From positions 1 through 60,422 of the forward strand of contig CACHVW010000002.1 in the NCBI GenBank assembly GCA_902583415.1: DNA of 60,422 nucleotides, in the 5' to 3' direction. This document shows, one piece after another, positions 26,277 to 36,846 of the stretch (position 1 is the first letter of the stretch; every line of letters starts with the position of its first letter). The notes under the pieces are model-generated. The model had not been told where the DNA came from. It saw only the letters and a program-made list of their open reading frames with translations, and ran no database searches. The translations under genes and the position numbers were made by a program. Source of the stretch: an uncultured SAR116 cluster alpha proteobacterium. Lineage in GTDB: Bacteria; Pseudomonadota; Alphaproteobacteria; Puniceispirillales; Marisalimonadaceae.

Positions 26277-27686
26277 TTAACTAGAGTAATACATTTTAAA
26301 TTCAACTGGATGTGGAGCATGTTCAAACTCAATAACTTCCTCCATTTTAAGGTCAATATATGCTTCAATTTGATCTTCTGTAAACACATCTCCTTTAGTT
26401 AGGAAAGACATGTCACTTTTCAAAGAATCCACCGCTTCTCTTAGTGAACCGCAAACTGTGGGAATATCTTGTAATTCACTTTCGGGAAGTTCATAAAGAT
26501 CTTTATCCATTGGTTCACCAGGATGTATTTTATTTTGTATGCCATCTAAACCTGCCATTAACATTGCAGAAAACGCTAAGTAAGGATTAGCAGTGGCATC
26601 TGGAAATCTTACCTCTACCCTTTTACCATTAGGACTTCCAACAAAAGGTATTCTACAAGAAGCTGATCTATTTCTTGCTGAATATGCTAAAAGTACAGGA
26701 GCTTCAAAACCAGGAATTAGTCTTTTGTAAGAATTTGTTGATGGATTAGTAAAACAATTGATTGCTTTTGCGTGTTTTATAATACCACCGATATAGTGTA
26801 AACACGTTTCTGATAAACCGGAATATTCGCCGCCAGCAAATACTGGTTTACCATTTTTCCAAATTGATTGGTGAGTATGCATCCCAGTACCATTATCTCC
26901 AGCTACAGGTTTTGGCATAAAAGTAGCTGTTTGTCCAAATGAGCTAGCTACGTTATGAACTGCATATTTGTATAGTTGGACATTATCTGCGGTGTCTATC
27001 AGGGTACCAAATTTTAAACCTAACTCGTGTTGAGATGGTGCCACTTCATGGTGATGCTTTTCCATTGGCACTCCCATATCAACTAATGATAATACCATTT
27101 CACTTCTTAAGTCCTGTGCAGAATCTACTGGTGGAACAGGGAAATAACCACCTTTAATACCAGGCCTATGACCCATATTACCTTCTTCAAAATCGCTACC
27201 CGAGTTGTATGGACCTTCAGCAGAATTTATTTTGTAAAATGTTGAATTCATTTCAGCTTGATATTTAACATCGTCAAAAACAAAAAACTCAGGTTCAGGA
27301 CCAAAGTAAGCTGTATCACCAACTCCTAAACTTTCCATATATTTCAAGGCTGCTTTTGCTGTTGATCTGGGGTCTCTTTCGTAAGGACTACCTGATATGG
27401 GATCTAAAACATCGCAAAAAATTGATAGTGTTGGCTGTGAAAAAAAGGGATCAACTATTGATCTTGAACAATCAGGCATTAGCTTCATGTCGGACTCATT
27501 TATTGCTTTCCAGCCAGCAATTGATGAACCATCAAACATAAATCCTTCTGCCAACGATTCTTCATCTATCGTACTTACGTGCTGGGATAAGTGTTGCATT
27601 TTACCTCTTGGGTCAGTAAATCTTAAATCTACAAACTGGATTTCCTTTTCTTTAATTGTATCCATGATTTTTTTTGCGTCAGACAT
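26277..27686 (-). CDS. glnA: Glutamine synthetase type I
   Basis: Makes glutamine from glutamate, ammonia and ATP, the main entry of ammonium at low supply. The 469 residues match the bacterial GSI-beta class. Visible are FDGSSIAGW, the ATP/metal segment [27 protein letters not shown], the [12 protein letters not shown] substrate loop and the adenylylation Tyr398 in [11 protein letters not shown]. The tyrosine implies GlnE-type covalent control. GGAG precedes the ATG. It lies 24 bases downstream of glnB and ends in a strong terminator, forming a classical glnB-glnA operon. Confidence 0.97.
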   Translation of the reverse strand: MSDAKKIMDTIKEKEIQFVDLRFTDPRGKMQHLSQHVSTIDEESLAEGFMFDGSSIAGWKAINESDMKLMPDCSRSIVDPFFSQPTLSIFCDVLDPISGSPYERDPRSTAKAALKYMESLGVGDTAYFGPEPEFFVFDDVKYQAEMNSTFYKINSAEGPYNSGSDFEEGNMGHRPGIKGGYFPVPPVDSAQDLRSEMVLSLVDMGVPMEKHHHEVAPSQHELGLKFGTLIDTADNVQLYKYAVHNVASSFGQTATFMPKPVAGDNGTGMHTHQSIWKNGKPVFAGGEYSGLSETCLHYIGGIIKHAKAINCFTNPSTNSYKRLIPGFEAPVLLAYSARNRSASCRIPFVGSPNGKRVEVRFPDATANPYLAFSAMLMAGLDGIQNKIHPGEPMDKDLYELPESELQDIPTVCGSLREAVDSLKSDMSFLTKGDVFTEDQIEAYIDLKMEEVIEFEHAPHPVEFKMYYSS

Positions 27687-27710
27687 TTTAATTACTCCAT
27701 TTTGTGTATG

Positions 27711-28070
<360 letters not shown>

Positions 28071-28156
28071 TCATATATTTAAATATTTATTTAATAAAAT
28101 AAATTTTATATATAGATTAAGATTAGAAAAAAATGATTAAAAATTAAGCATAAATT

Positions 28157-29332
28157 TTAATTGAAAAATCCCTTAATTCTTGAAACAGCTTCTTCAATTG
28201 CCGAATCTGAATTAGCACATGATAACCTTATATAACCTTCACCATGTTCACCAAAAGATGTACCTGCAACTGTGGCAACTCCTAAATCATCTAACAGAAT
28301 ATTTTGAATTTCTGTAGAGTTTTTACCCGTTCCGGTTATGTTTGGAAAACAATAAAAAGCTCCATTTGGTTTTTGACAAGAAAATCCATTTATTTCATTT
28401 AATTTGGTATACATTAAATGAGCACGTCTTTTAAAGTGATTATTCATTTCTGAAACACAGTTTTGAGGACCGTTTAATGCTTCCAAAGCTGCATATTGAG
28501 CGCTTGAATTAACACATGAATGAATATTAACAGCTAGTTTCTCTGCTATGTCGTACAATTTTCTTGGGAAAATACCATAACCTAAGCGCCATCCAGTCAT
28601 AGCATATGTTTTTGACCATCCATTTAAAATTATTAGCCTTTCTCTAAGCTCAGGAAATTGCAACATTGATGTAAAATTATTTTCACCAAAACAGAATTGA
28701 TCATAAATTTCGTCACTCATTAAAACAACATTTGGGTATTCTTTTAGACCTACAACTAACTTTTCTAGTTCACTTTTAGGAACAACTCCACCTGTTGGGT
28801 TTGCTGGACTATTAATAATAATTAAACTAGTGTTAATATTAATTTTATTTAGTATGTCTTCAGCAGAAAATGAAAAGCCTTTGTCCTCGCTTAATTGATA
28901 AGGTATTGATTTTGCGCCTGAATAATTTATGGCTGATTCGTAAATTGGGAAACCTGGGTTCGGGTATAAGATTTCTTTATTTTTTTCACCCATTAACATA
29001 GCTGAAAAAAATATTATAACCTTACCACCTGGAACAATCATAATATTGTCTGGTGAAATATTTTGATTATATCTTTTTTTAATATCATTAGAAACGGCTT
29101 CTCTTAGATTTGGAATACCAGTAGATTGCGTATAACCATGATGTCCATCTCTAAGAGCTTTTATGCCTGCCTCAACAATATGTTCAGGTGTTTTAAAGTC
29201 TGGCTGACCTATTCCTAGGTTGATTATGTTTTGTCCCATAGAAGCTAATTTATTTGCCTTTGCTAATACAGTAAAAGCAGTTTCAGTTCCAAGATCATAA
29301 CTTCTAGATGCTAACTCATAATTACTTTTCAT
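28157..29332 (-). CDS. Class I/II PLP-dependent aminotransferase
   Basis: A 391-residue fold-type I aminotransferase. Landmarks include NLGIGQPDF, GYTQSTGIPNLREAV, NSPANPTGGV, SDEIYDQF, the PLP lysine in GWSKTYAMTGWRLGYG and the C-terminal carboxylate-binding arginine in GYIRLSCA. The pattern is close to alanine- and aspartate-type aminotransferases of the 1-gamma group, but the substrate is not certain. It lies just upstream of glnB-glnA on the same strand with a 107-base gap, so it may share nitrogen-linked expression, and is divergent from tRNA-His. Confidence 0.87.
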   Translation of the reverse strand: MKSNYELASRSYDLGTETAFTVLAKANKLASMGQNIINLGIGQPDFKTPEHIVEAGIKALRDGHHGYTQSTGIPNLREAVSNDIKKRYNQNISPDNIMIVPGGKVIIFFSAMLMGEKNKEILYPNPGFPIYESAINYSGAKSIPYQLSEDKGFSFSAEDILNKININTSLIIINSPANPTGGVVPKSELEKLVVGLKEYPNVVLMSDEIYDQFCFGENNFTSMLQFPELRERLIILNGWSKTYAMTGWRLGYGIFPRKLYDIAEKLAVNIHSCVNSSAQYAALEALNGPQNCVSEMNNHFKRRAHLMYTKLNEINGFSCQKPNGAFYCFPNITGTGKNSTEIQNILLDDLGVATVAGTSFGEHGEGYIRLSCANSDSAIEEAVSRIKGFFN

Positions 29333-29443
29333 TTAATATACCTTGATTAATTGCAAATTATTAAATATTTATACCTATCCATATTTAAAATAAAGATTTT
29401 ATTAAATTATTTAATTTAAATATGAATGATTAAAAACTACTAT

Positions 29444-29521
29444 GGCGGGTGTAGCTCAGTTGGTTAGAGCGCGGGTTTGTGGTACCTGAGGTCGCCGGTT
29501 CGAAGCCGGTCACTCGCCCCA
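29444..29521 (+). tRNA. tRNA-His (anticodon GTG)
   Basis: Complete cloverleaf with G-1 opposite C73, the hallmark of tRNA-His, acceptor GCGGGTG/CACTCGC, anticodon loop TTGTGGT (GTG), T-arm GCCGG-TTCGAAG-CCGGT, and encoded CCA. No clear promoter is visible in the AT-rich upstream region. Confidence 0.96.
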
Positions 29522-29543
29522 TTCTAATTTTAATCATTCTAAC

Positions 29544-29572
29544 TTGACCTTTGTGCTTTCGTAAGTTAGCTA
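29544..29572 (+). promoter_or_regulatory. Possible tRNA-Leu promoter
   Basis: TTGACC, 17 bases, TAGCTA, ending 25 bases before tRNA-Leu. The -35 is good and the -10 is weak; read-through from tRNA-His is the alternative. Confidence 0.4.
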
Positions 29573-29597
29573 TTTGATAAATATGTTAAGTTTATAT

Positions 29598-29682
29598 GCG
29601 GGCGTGGCGGAACTGGTAGACGCGCAAGATTTAGGTTCTTGTATCGAAAGGTGTGGGGGTTCAAGTCCCTTCGCCCGCACCA
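29598..29682 (+). tRNA. tRNA-Leu (anticodon TAG)
   Basis: Acceptor GCGGGCG/CGCCCGC, anticodon stem CAAGA/TCTTG around TTTAGGT (TAG), a long variable arm as expected for leucine, discriminator A and encoded CCA. Confidence 0.96.
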
Positions 29683-29724
29683 ATTATTTAAAAATGACTT
29701 TCAGTTTTAAGAGGTAAATTCAAA

Positions 29725-31158
29725 ATGGCTGTTACGGAAACCTTATCAGAGGGATTAAAACGAGAATATGAAGTAATAATAACTAAGAAAGAAATTGAAA
29801 AATTAGTTGATCAAAAGCTTGAGAGTATAGCTAAGGAGGCAAATCTTCCAGGTTTTAGACCAGGAAAAGTTCCTGTTTCAGTTGTTAAAAACAGGTTTGG
29901 AAAACAAATTCTTGGTGAGGTAGTTAGAGAATCGGTAGATGCTGCTACGAAAAATACAATGGAAAAAAACAAATTAACAGCATCTTCTCAACCAAAAATA
30001 GAAATAGTATCATTTGAAGAAGGCGAGGATTTAAAGGCAAAACTATTAGTTGAAATCATGCCTGATTTTGAAATACCAGATTTATCATCTTTAGATATAA
30101 CTAAACTAGTTGTAAATGTAAGTGATAAGGACATTAATGATGCAGTTGAAAAAATCGCACAAGAAAATGTTGGTACAAGAGAAATTGCAAAAGACAGACC
30201 CGCAAAAAAAGGTGATACTCTTGTAATTGATTTTATTGGTAGGATTGATGGTGAATTATTTGAAGGTGGGGAAGCTAAAGGTCACAACTTAAAATTAGGA
30301 TCAAACACTTTTATACCTGGATTTGAAGATGCATTGCTTGGATCTTTAAAAGGAAAAACCACTCAAGTAAAAGTTACTTTTCCAAAAGATTATCAAGCAA
30401 ATAATTTGGCGGGTAAAGATGCTATTTTTGAAACTAAAGTCAATGAAATTAAAGAAGATGTTGAAGTTAAAATAGATGATGAATTTGCAAAAACATTAGG
30501 CATGAATGATTTAGAAGCTCTAAAAAAAGCTGTTTCGGAGCAGATTTCAAAACAGCATCAGCAACAAAGTCGAGATAAAGCAAAAAGACAAATTTTAGAC
30601 AAGTTAGCTGATACAGTGTCTTTTGATCTACCTGAGACCTTAGAAAAAGAAGAATACAATAATATATGCAAGGCTATGAACCCTAATTCAAAACCAGACA
30701 CAGATAAAAGCGACGAAACAAATCCAGACCCTGACAAAGGCATGTCAAAAGAAGAAAAATTAGATGCCTCTGCAATAGCAAAAAGAAGAGTTAGGTTAGG
30801 GTTATTACTTTCGGAAATAGGAAGAAAGAACAATATTAAAGTAGAAGAAGAAGATACAAGAAATGCAATGATGAGAGAAATACAAAAATATCCTGGTCAG
30901 GAAAAGCAAATTATGGATTATTTGAAGAATAATCCTGAAGCACAACAGCAACTATCAGGTCCAATATTTGAAGATAAAATTGTAGACTTTATTTTAGAAT
31001 TAGCAAACGTGAAAGAAAAAACGGTATCTGTTGATGAACTTTATAAAGAAGAAGAAATGGATTTAAAAAAAGAGGCTACAAAAGCTAAAAGATCAAATAA
31101 AGTTGTTGATAAAAATAAAACAAAAAAAACAACGAAAAAAGTATCAAAAAAATCTTGA
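29725..31158 (+). CDS. tig: Trigger factor
   Basis: Ribosome-bound chaperone and peptidyl-prolyl isomerase. The 477 residues show the ribosome-binding signature GFRPGKVP (near 42-49), the FKBP-type domain (GDTLVIDFIGRIDGE...LGSNTFIPGFEDALLG, about 165-245) and the helical C-terminal chaperone arms. The C-terminus carries an extra Lys/Thr-rich tail of about 30 residues (from EATKAKRSNK onward), a feature of many alphaproteobacterial members; its role is unknown. AAGAGG precedes the ATG. It starts the conserved tig-clpP-clpX-lon-hup gene order. Confidence 0.97.
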   Translation: MAVTETLSEGLKREYEVIITKKEIEKLVDQKLESIAKEANLPGFRPGKVPVSVVKNRFGKQILGEVVRESVDAATKNTMEKNKLTASSQPKIEIVSFEEGEDLKAKLLVEIMPDFEIPDLSSLDITKLVVNVSDKDINDAVEKIAQENVGTREIAKDRPAKKGDTLVIDFIGRIDGELFEGGEAKGHNLKLGSNTFIPGFEDALLGSLKGKTTQVKVTFPKDYQANNLAGKDAIFETKVNEIKEDVEVKIDDEFAKTLGMNDLEALKKAVSEQISKQHQQQSRDKAKRQILDKLADTVSFDLPETLEKEEYNNICKAMNPNSKPDTDKSDETNPDPDKGMSKEEKLDASAIAKRRVRLGLLLSEIGRKNNIKVEEEDTRNAMMREIQKYPGQEKQIMDYLKNNPEAQQQLSGPIFEDKIVDFILELANVKEKTVSVDELYKEEEMDLKKEATKAKRSNKVVDKNKTKKTTKKVSKKS

Positions 31159-31196
31159 TCTAGAGACATAAACTATTAATTGAGGAGTTCAAAAAT

Positions 31197-31835
31197 ATGA
31201 TCGAAAAAAATTATAATCCAGTTTCTTCAATAAAAAGTATTGGTGCATTAGTTCCAATGGTGGTCGAACAAACAAGCCGGGGTGAAAGATCGTATGATAT
31301 TTATTCGAGGCTCTTAAAAGAGAGAATTATTTTTCTTGTTGGTCCGGTTGATGATAATTTAGCTTCATTAGTATGTGCTCAATTATTATTTTTAGAGGCA
31401 GAAAACCCAAAAAAAGATATATCAATGTATATTAATTCACCAGGTGGTGTGGTTACTTCTGGATTGTCGATATACGATACAATGGAGTATATTCGTCCTG
31501 ATGTTTCAACTGTTTGTATTGGTCAGGCAGCAAGTATGGGATCGCTGTTATTGACAGCTGGTGCGAAAAACAAAAGATACTGTTTACCTAATGCAAGAAT
31601 AATGACTCATCAACCTTCTGGAGGATACCAAGGTCAAGCAAGTGATATTGAAATTCATGCTAAAGAAATAATTAATTTGAGGTCTAGACTAAATGGCATT
31701 TATGTTAAACATTCTGGCAAGAAAATTGCAGAAATTGAAGCTTTAATGGACAGAGATACTTTCTTATCCCCTGAAGATGCTGTTAAGATTGGTTTAATAG
31801 ATGAAGTTGTAGAGAAAAGGCCTAGTGTTAAATAA
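31197..31835 (+). CDS. clpP: ATP-dependent Clp protease proteolytic subunit
   Basis: Serine protease barrel that degrades proteins fed by ClpX or ClpA. The 212 residues contain catalytic Ser113 ([11 protein letters not shown]) and His138 (IMTHQPSGG), with the catalytic aspartate in the later helix region. A short N-terminal extension precedes the axial-loop residues [13 protein letters not shown], as is usual before self-processing. GAGGAG precedes the ATG. It is 38 bases after tig and 78 before clpX, on the same strand. Confidence 0.98.
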   Translation: MIEKNYNPVSSIKSIGALVPMVVEQTSRGERSYDIYSRLLKERIIFLVGPVDDNLASLVCAQLLFLEAENPKKDISMYINSPGGVVTSGLSIYDTMEYIRPDVSTVCIGQAASMGSLLLTAGAKNKRYCLPNARIMTHQPSGGYQGQASDIEIHAKEIINLRSRLNGIYVKHSGKKIAEIEALMDRDTFLSPEDAVKIGLIDEVVEKRPSVK

Positions 31836-31913
31836 AGGTAATTAATATATTTATATTGATTTTTAAAATAAACTTATAGATTATTAAGTAATAAAGAGTT
31901 TAGAGGTGAAATT

Positions 31914-33182
31914 ATGGATGAACAAAAGAACGAAGGAAAAAACAAAACAACTTTGTATTGTTCATTTTGCGGTAAAAGTCAACATGAGGTTAAAAAGCTA
32001 ATTGCTGGTCCTACAGTGTTTATTTGCGATGAATGTGTTGAACTGTGTATGGACATTATTAAAGAAGAACACCAGTCAACAATTACAAAAAATAAAGAAG
32101 GCATTCCTTCTCCTGTTGAAATTTGTAAAATATTAGACGATTACGTCATTGGTCAAACAAAAGCAAAAAGAGTACTTTCGGTTGCAGTTCATAACCATTA
32201 CAAAAGGTTAGCAAATACAATTGACGTAAATGACATTGAAATTTCAAAATCAAATATTCTTTTGGTAGGTCCAACTGGTTGTGGAAAAACTTTATTGGCC
32301 CAAACATTGGCAAAAATATTAGATGTACCTTTTACAATGGCCGACGCGACAACACTTACAGAAGCTGGTTATGTTGGTGAGGATGTTGAGAACATAATTT
32401 TAAAGTTGTTACAAGCTTCTGATTATAATGTTGAAAGAGCTCAAAAAGGCATTGTTTACATAGATGAAGTTGATAAGATTTCCAGAAAGTCAGAGAATCC
32501 ATCTATTACCAGAGATGTTAGTGGAGAAGGTGTACAGCAAGCTTTACTTAAAATTATGGAAGGTACTATTGCATCTGTTCCACCCCAAGGCGGTAGAAAA
32601 CATCCGCAGCAAGAATTCCTTCAGGTAGATACCACTAATATTCTATTTATTTGTGGTGGAGCCTTTGCAGGTTTAGATAAAATTATAGCAAATAGAAATA
32701 AAGGCTCTTCCATTGGTTTTGGAGCTGAAATAATTAATTCATTAGAAACTTCCATATCTGAAATGCTGAAAGATGTTGAACCTGGTGATTTGGTTAAATA
32801 TGGACTTATACCTGAATTTATAGGAAGGTTACCCGTTCTAGCATCATTAGAAGATCTTGATGAAGAAGCCTTAGTTACAATTTTAACAAAACCTAAAAAT
32901 GCCCTCCTAAAACAGTACCAGAAACTATTTGAAATGGAAAATACAAACCTAGAATTTAGAGAAAATGCATTAAAAGCAATTGCTCAAAAAGCTATAAGTT
33001 TAAAAACAGGAGCAAGAGGTTTACGTTCTATAATTGAAAATATACTTATGGATACAATGTTTGAATTACCTTCTGAGCCTGATATTAATGAAGTTGTTAT
33101 AAATGAAGAAGTTGTCACAAAGGGTTCTAAGCCAATTTTAGTTCACGAAAAAAAGACAAAAGAAATAAAAAGTTCAGTTTAG
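31914..33182 (+). CDS. clpX: ATP-dependent Clp protease ATP-binding subunit ClpX
   Basis: AAA+ unfoldase partner of ClpP. The 422 residues start with the zinc-binding domain (Cys16, Cys19, Cys38, Cys41), followed by Walker A GPTGCGKT (119-126), pore-loop GYVGEDVE, Walker B YIDEVDKI, the IGF-type loop that docks to ClpP (SSIGFGAE) and sensor-2 TGARGLRSI. All motifs are intact. AGAGGT precedes the ATG. In alphaproteobacteria ClpXP degrades CtrA and other cell-cycle proteins, in keeping with gcrA elsewhere in the window. Confidence 0.98.
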   Translation: MDEQKNEGKNKTTLYCSFCGKSQHEVKKLIAGPTVFICDECVELCMDIIKEEHQSTITKNKEGIPSPVEICKILDDYVIGQTKAKRVLSVAVHNHYKRLANTIDVNDIEISKSNILLVGPTGCGKTLLAQTLAKILDVPFTMADATTLTEAGYVGEDVENIILKLLQASDYNVERAQKGIVYIDEVDKISRKSENPSITRDVSGEGVQQALLKIMEGTIASVPPQGGRKHPQQEFLQVDTTNILFICGGAFAGLDKIIANRNKGSSIGFGAEIINSLETSISEMLKDVEPGDLVKYGLIPEFIGRLPVLASLEDLDEEALVTILTKPKNALLKQYQKLFEMENTNLEFRENALKAIAQKAISLKTGARGLRSIIENILMDTMFELPSEPDINEVVINEEVVTKGSKPILVHEKKTKEIKSSV

Positions 33183-33270
33183 TTTATTTTGAACTTGAAG
33201 TTTAGAAAAGAATTATCATTTATATCTAAATATCAATTGTAAACGTATAAAACCTCTGAAGGATATTACC

Positions 33271-35658
33271 TTGACTAGTAAAACATACCCAATTTTACCT
33301 CTAAGAGATATTGTCATTTTTCCAAATATGATTGCACCATTATTTGTAGGCAGGCTTAAGTCAATAAATGCTCTTGAAACTGTAATGGAAGAAAATAATG
33401 AGATAGTGTTACTAACCCAAAAAAAATCTTCAACCGAAGATCCTAATGATAAAGACCTATTTAAAATGGGTACTCTTGGAACAATACTACAAATGCTTAA
33501 ATTACCTGATGGCACTGTAAAAGTACTAGTTGAAGGCAAATTTAGGTGTAAAATTGAAAAAATAATCTCGGCAGATAACTATTTAAGTGCAAAATTAAAT
33601 ATTTTAAAAACAGACATTTCGTTAAAAAAGGGTCAGGATGACATTATAAACCGTCTAAAAAATACTTTTGAAAGGTTTTCCAAACTTAATAGCAAAATTA
33701 ACTCTGACATTTTATCGACAATATCTGATATTGATAACTCAGATGTTTTATCTGATACAATTGTTAATCATTTGGTTCTTCCCATTGATGAAAAACAATC
33801 TTTTCTTGAAATGACTGATGAAGTTAAAAGAGTTAAAACTCTTACTTCAAAAATTGAGAAAGAAATTGAGATTATCAGCTCAGAAAGAAAAATTAGAAAT
33901 AATGTAAAAAAACAGATGGAAAAAACACAAAGAGAGTATTACTTAAACGAGCAATTAAAAGCTATCCAAAAAGAACTTGGTACATCCGAGGATGGTAAAA
34001 ATGAATTTGAAGAGTTTGAAGACAAAATTAATAAAGTGAAGCTTAGTAAAGAAGCAAAGGGAAAGGCATTATCTGAGTTAAAAAAATTAAAAAATATGAG
34101 TCCAATGAGTGCTGAAGCATCGGTTGTTAGGTCATATATCGATTGGTTAGTTTCAATTCCATGGAAGAAAACAAATAAAGTAAAATCCGATATTGTTAGT
34201 GCAAGAAAAATTCTAGACGATGATCATTATGGGTTAGAAAAAGTTAAGGATAGGATTATTGAGTTTCTTGCTGTTCAAAAAAGAACTAGTGAAATCAAGG
34301 GTCCAATTTTATGTTTAGTTGGCCCACCAGGGGTTGGCAAAACTTCATTGGGAAAATCAATTGCACAAGCTACTGGAAGACAATATATAAGAATGGCTTT
34401 AGGTGGACTTCGAGATGAAGCAGAAATCAGAGGTCATAGAAGAACTTATATAGGATCATTGCCAGGTAAAATTATTCACGGTATGAAAAAATCATCATCT
34501 ATTAACCCATTGTTTTTATTAGATGAAATAGATAAATTAGGAAATGATTATAGAGGTGATCCTTCATCAGCTTTGTTAGAGGTTCTAGACCCAGAACAAA
34601 ATAAAACATTTCAAGATCATTATCTTGAGGTTGACTATGATTTATCAAAAGTTTTCTTTATTACAACTTCAAACACTTTAAATATGCCGCAAGCCTTGTT
34701 GGATAGGATGGAGGTTATTAGATTATCTGGGTATACGGAAGATGAAAAACTTGAAATTGCTAAAAGACACTTATTAAAAAAACAAATGGATAATTGCAAA
34801 CTTAAAAAAACAGAGTTTTCAATAAATGATGAGGCTCTTAAAATGATTATTCAGTCATATACTAGGGAAGCTGGTGTTCGAAATTTAGAAAGACAATTAG
34901 CTAAATTAACTCGAAAGGTCTTAACATCAATTGAAAAAAATGAAGCAAAATCAATTTCCGTTAATAAAAATAATTTATCTGATCTATTAGGTGTTCCTAT
35001 TTACCAAAGACTTGAGATAGAAAATGAAGATTTAGTTGGAATTACAACTGGATTGGCTTGGACTGAGGTTGGTGGTGAATTATTGTCAATAGAAGCCGTA
35101 AAAGTAAAAGGAAAAGGTAAAGTGACAGCTACAGGAAAACTTGGTGATGTTATGAAAGAGTCAGTCCAGGCTGCTGAATTTTTTATAAGATCTAAAGCTT
35201 TTTCTTTTGGTCTAGATCCTTTCGATATTGAAAAATTAGATGTTCATGTGCACGTACCTGAAGGTGCAACTCCTAAGGACGGCCCATCTGCAGGCGTTGC
35301 TATGGTTACAAGTATAGTATCAGCTTTGACCGACATAAAAGTTAAAAATTCAGTTGGTATGACTGGTGAAATTACTCTTAGAGGAAGGGTCTTACCTATT
35401 GGAGGTTTAAAAGAAAAACTTTTAGCAGCAAAAAGAGGTGGCATTAAAACAGTTTTAATACCTGAAGATAATAAAAAAGATCTGATTGAAATACCTGACA
35501 ATATTAAAAACAAATTAAAAATTATAGCAGTTAGTTCTATTGATGAGGTTATATCAAATGCTTTAGTAGATGATCCGCAAGAGTTAAGAATGTTAGAGCC
35601 TAGTAAAATAACAAAAAATGAGAGTAATAATCCAGATAAAACGAGTGTTTCTCATTAA
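33271..35658 (+). CDS. lon: Lon protease
   Basis: ATP-dependent protease for misfolded and regulatory proteins. The 795 residues comprise the N-terminal substrate domain (ILPLRDIVIFPNMIAPLFVGR), a coiled middle region, the AAA+ domain with Walker A GPPGVGKTS and Walker B FLLDEIDKL, and the protease domain with Ser673 (PKDGPSAGVAM) and Lys716 (GLKEKLLAA). The start is TTG at 33271, preceded by GAAGGA at suitable distance and matching the family N-terminus. It lies 88 bases after clpX and 105 before the HU start. Confidence 0.98.
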   Translation: MTSKTYPILPLRDIVIFPNMIAPLFVGRLKSINALETVMEENNEIVLLTQKKSSTEDPNDKDLFKMGTLGTILQMLKLPDGTVKVLVEGKFRCKIEKIISADNYLSAKLNILKTDISLKKGQDDIINRLKNTFERFSKLNSKINSDILSTISDIDNSDVLSDTIVNHLVLPIDEKQSFLEMTDEVKRVKTLTSKIEKEIEIISSERKIRNNVKKQMEKTQREYYLNEQLKAIQKELGTSEDGKNEFEEFEDKINKVKLSKEAKGKALSELKKLKNMSPMSAEASVVRSYIDWLVSIPWKKTNKVKSDIVSARKILDDDHYGLEKVKDRIIEFLAVQKRTSEIKGPILCLVGPPGVGKTSLGKSIAQATGRQYIRMALGGLRDEAEIRGHRRTYIGSLPGKIIHGMKKSSSINPLFLLDEIDKLGNDYRGDPSSALLEVLDPEQNKTFQDHYLEVDYDLSKVFFITTSNTLNMPQALLDRMEVIRLSGYTEDEKLEIAKRHLLKKQMDNCKLKKTEFSINDEALKMIIQSYTREAGVRNLERQLAKLTRKVLTSIEKNEAKSISVNKNNLSDLLGVPIYQRLEIENEDLVGITTGLAWTEVGGELLSIEAVKVKGKGKVTATGKLGDVMKESVQAAEFFIRSKAFSFGLDPFDIEKLDVHVHVPEGATPKDGPSAGVAMVTSIVSALTDIKVKNSVGMTGEITLRGRVLPIGGLKEKLLAAKRGGIKTVLIPEDNKKDLIEIPDNIKNKLKIIAVSSIDEVISNALVDDPQELRMLEPSKITKNESNNPDKTSVSH

Positions 35659-35763
35659 TTTTTTTACTTTTTTATTTTCTTGTTAATAATTAGCTTTTTT
35701 TTCTAGTCTTATAGGGTAATATCAGATAGTTTATATAATTATTAACATATTATGGAGGTACGA

Positions 35764-36036
35764 ATGAATAAGAATGAATTAGTTGCAAGTGTTGCTGACG
35801 CATCAGGACTTTCCAAAGTAGACGCTGCAAAAGCAGTTGATGGGGTTTTTGAGTCAATCACCAATGCTTTAAAATCAGGTGGTGATGTGCGTATAGTTGG
35901 TTTTGGAACTTTTTCTGTTGCTAACCGTGCCGCTACAACTGGTAGAAATCCTAGAACAGGTGAAACAATTCAAATTAAAGCATCTAAGCAACCTAAATTT
36001 AAGGCTGGAAGTCCTCTAAAAGCTGCTGTTAATTAG
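35764..36036 (+). CDS. hup: HU-family DNA-binding protein
   Basis: Small nucleoid protein that bends DNA as a dimer. The 90 residues fit the family and include GGDVRIVGFGTFSVANRAA and the arm signature GRNPRTGETIQIKA followed by PKFKAG. The ATG at 35764 is the start because GGAGGT lies directly upstream; the in-frame ATG at 35752 precedes that site and would add only MEVR. A strong terminator follows. Its place after lon is conserved in many proteobacteria (hupB). Confidence 0.96.
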   Translation: MNKNELVASVADASGLSKVDAAKAVDGVFESITNALKSGGDVRIVGFGTFSVANRAATTGRNPRTGETIQIKASKQPKFKAGSPLKAAVN

Positions 36037-36048
36037 ATAAATTTTCTT

Positions 36049-36582
36049 TTAATAACAAGGCGTCTTTTCAAAGACGCCTTTTTTAAAACTTCCCCTTTGT
36101 TTTATAGCTATATTTTTACCTTCAATTTGACCATCGTAAAAACTTAAAGGTATAAGTTCTTCTCCAAATATATATAACAATTCTTTATCTTTTAATAAGA
36201 AATTTGGATTTTTGGGTGATCGGTATTTCTCATTTCCTACCGAAAAGGTCTCATAAAATAAAAAGCCATCTTTTTTTAGTAAAGTTATTAATTTTTTTAT
36301 TTTAGGTCTAAATAAGTAATTAACAACTATAATCACATCATAATATTCCCTAACTAATGGCCATTCTTTGTTGGTTTCGAGATCAAAACAGATTGTATTA
36401 ATGTTATTTAAATTTTTATAATTATTTAATTTCTCTTGATCTTTATCAATAGCTGTTACTAAAATATTTTTTTTAGATAGTGGGATGCTATTCCTTCCAT
36501 TTCCAGAAGCAAAATCTAATAGATTTATTTTTTTCCTAATCTTTAAAGATTTTATCTGATTAAAAATCCATTTTGAGTGCAT
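36049..36582 (-). CDS. Class I SAM-dependent methyltransferase
   Basis: A 177-residue protein with motif I LLDFASGNGRNSIPL (about 21-35), an acidic residue after the second strand (VTAIDKD), and YDVIIVVNYLFR as motif IV, in the order of class I methyltransferases. It resembles the short TehB-like group; the substrate is unknown. AAGGA precedes the ATG. The last ten codons (GVFEKTPCY and stop) coincide with the hup terminator hairpin read from the other strand, so the gene may have extended into, or adapted to, that element. Confidence 0.8.
   Translation of the reverse strand: MHSKWIFNQIKSLKIRKKINLLDFASGNGRNSIPLSKKNILVTAIDKDQEKLNNYKNLNNINTICFDLETNKEWPLVREYYDVIIVVNYLFRPKIKKLITLLKKDGFLFYETFSVGNEKYRSPKNPNFLLKDKELLYIFGEELIPLSFYDGQIEGKNIAIKQRGSFKKGVFEKTPCY
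36057..36084 (+). terminator. Rho-independent terminator of hup
   Basis: AAGGCGTCTT and AAGACGCCTT pair over ten bases around TTCA, followed by six T's, 20 bases after the hup stop codon. The same bases encode the C-terminus of the convergent methyltransferase. Confidence 0.92.
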
Positions 36583-36633
36583 TAAAATTTTTCCTTATTT
36601 CTAAATTTTATTTATTAAATAATAAGTTAATTA

Positions 36634-36662
36634 TTGTTTTCGTTTAAAAAATTACGTATAAA
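36634..36662 (+). promoter_or_regulatory. Promoter of tRNA-Val
   Basis: TTGTTT, 17 bases, TATAAA, with the -10 ending 11 bases before the tRNA. Good spacing and -10 match. Confidence 0.6.
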
Positions 36663-36673
36663 TTTCATTTTAA

Positions 36674-36749
36674 GGGCGGTTAGCTCAGTTGGTAGAGCAT
36701 CTCGTTTACACCGAGAGGGTCGGCGGTTCGAGACCGTCACCGCCCACCA
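36674..36749 (+). tRNA. tRNA-Val (anticodon TAC)
   Basis: Acceptor GGGCGGT/ACCGCCC, anticodon stem TCTCG/CGAGA around TTTACAC (TAC), T-arm GGCGG-TTCGAGA-CCGTC, discriminator A and encoded CCA. Confidence 0.96.
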
Positions 36750-36846
36750 AAATATACACAAAATTTTTATATAACTCTTTGATAGTCATAAAATGGTTTT
36801 TGTTGTCTAATCTTAATAATGTGATTTTAATTATTGGAGTAGATAA

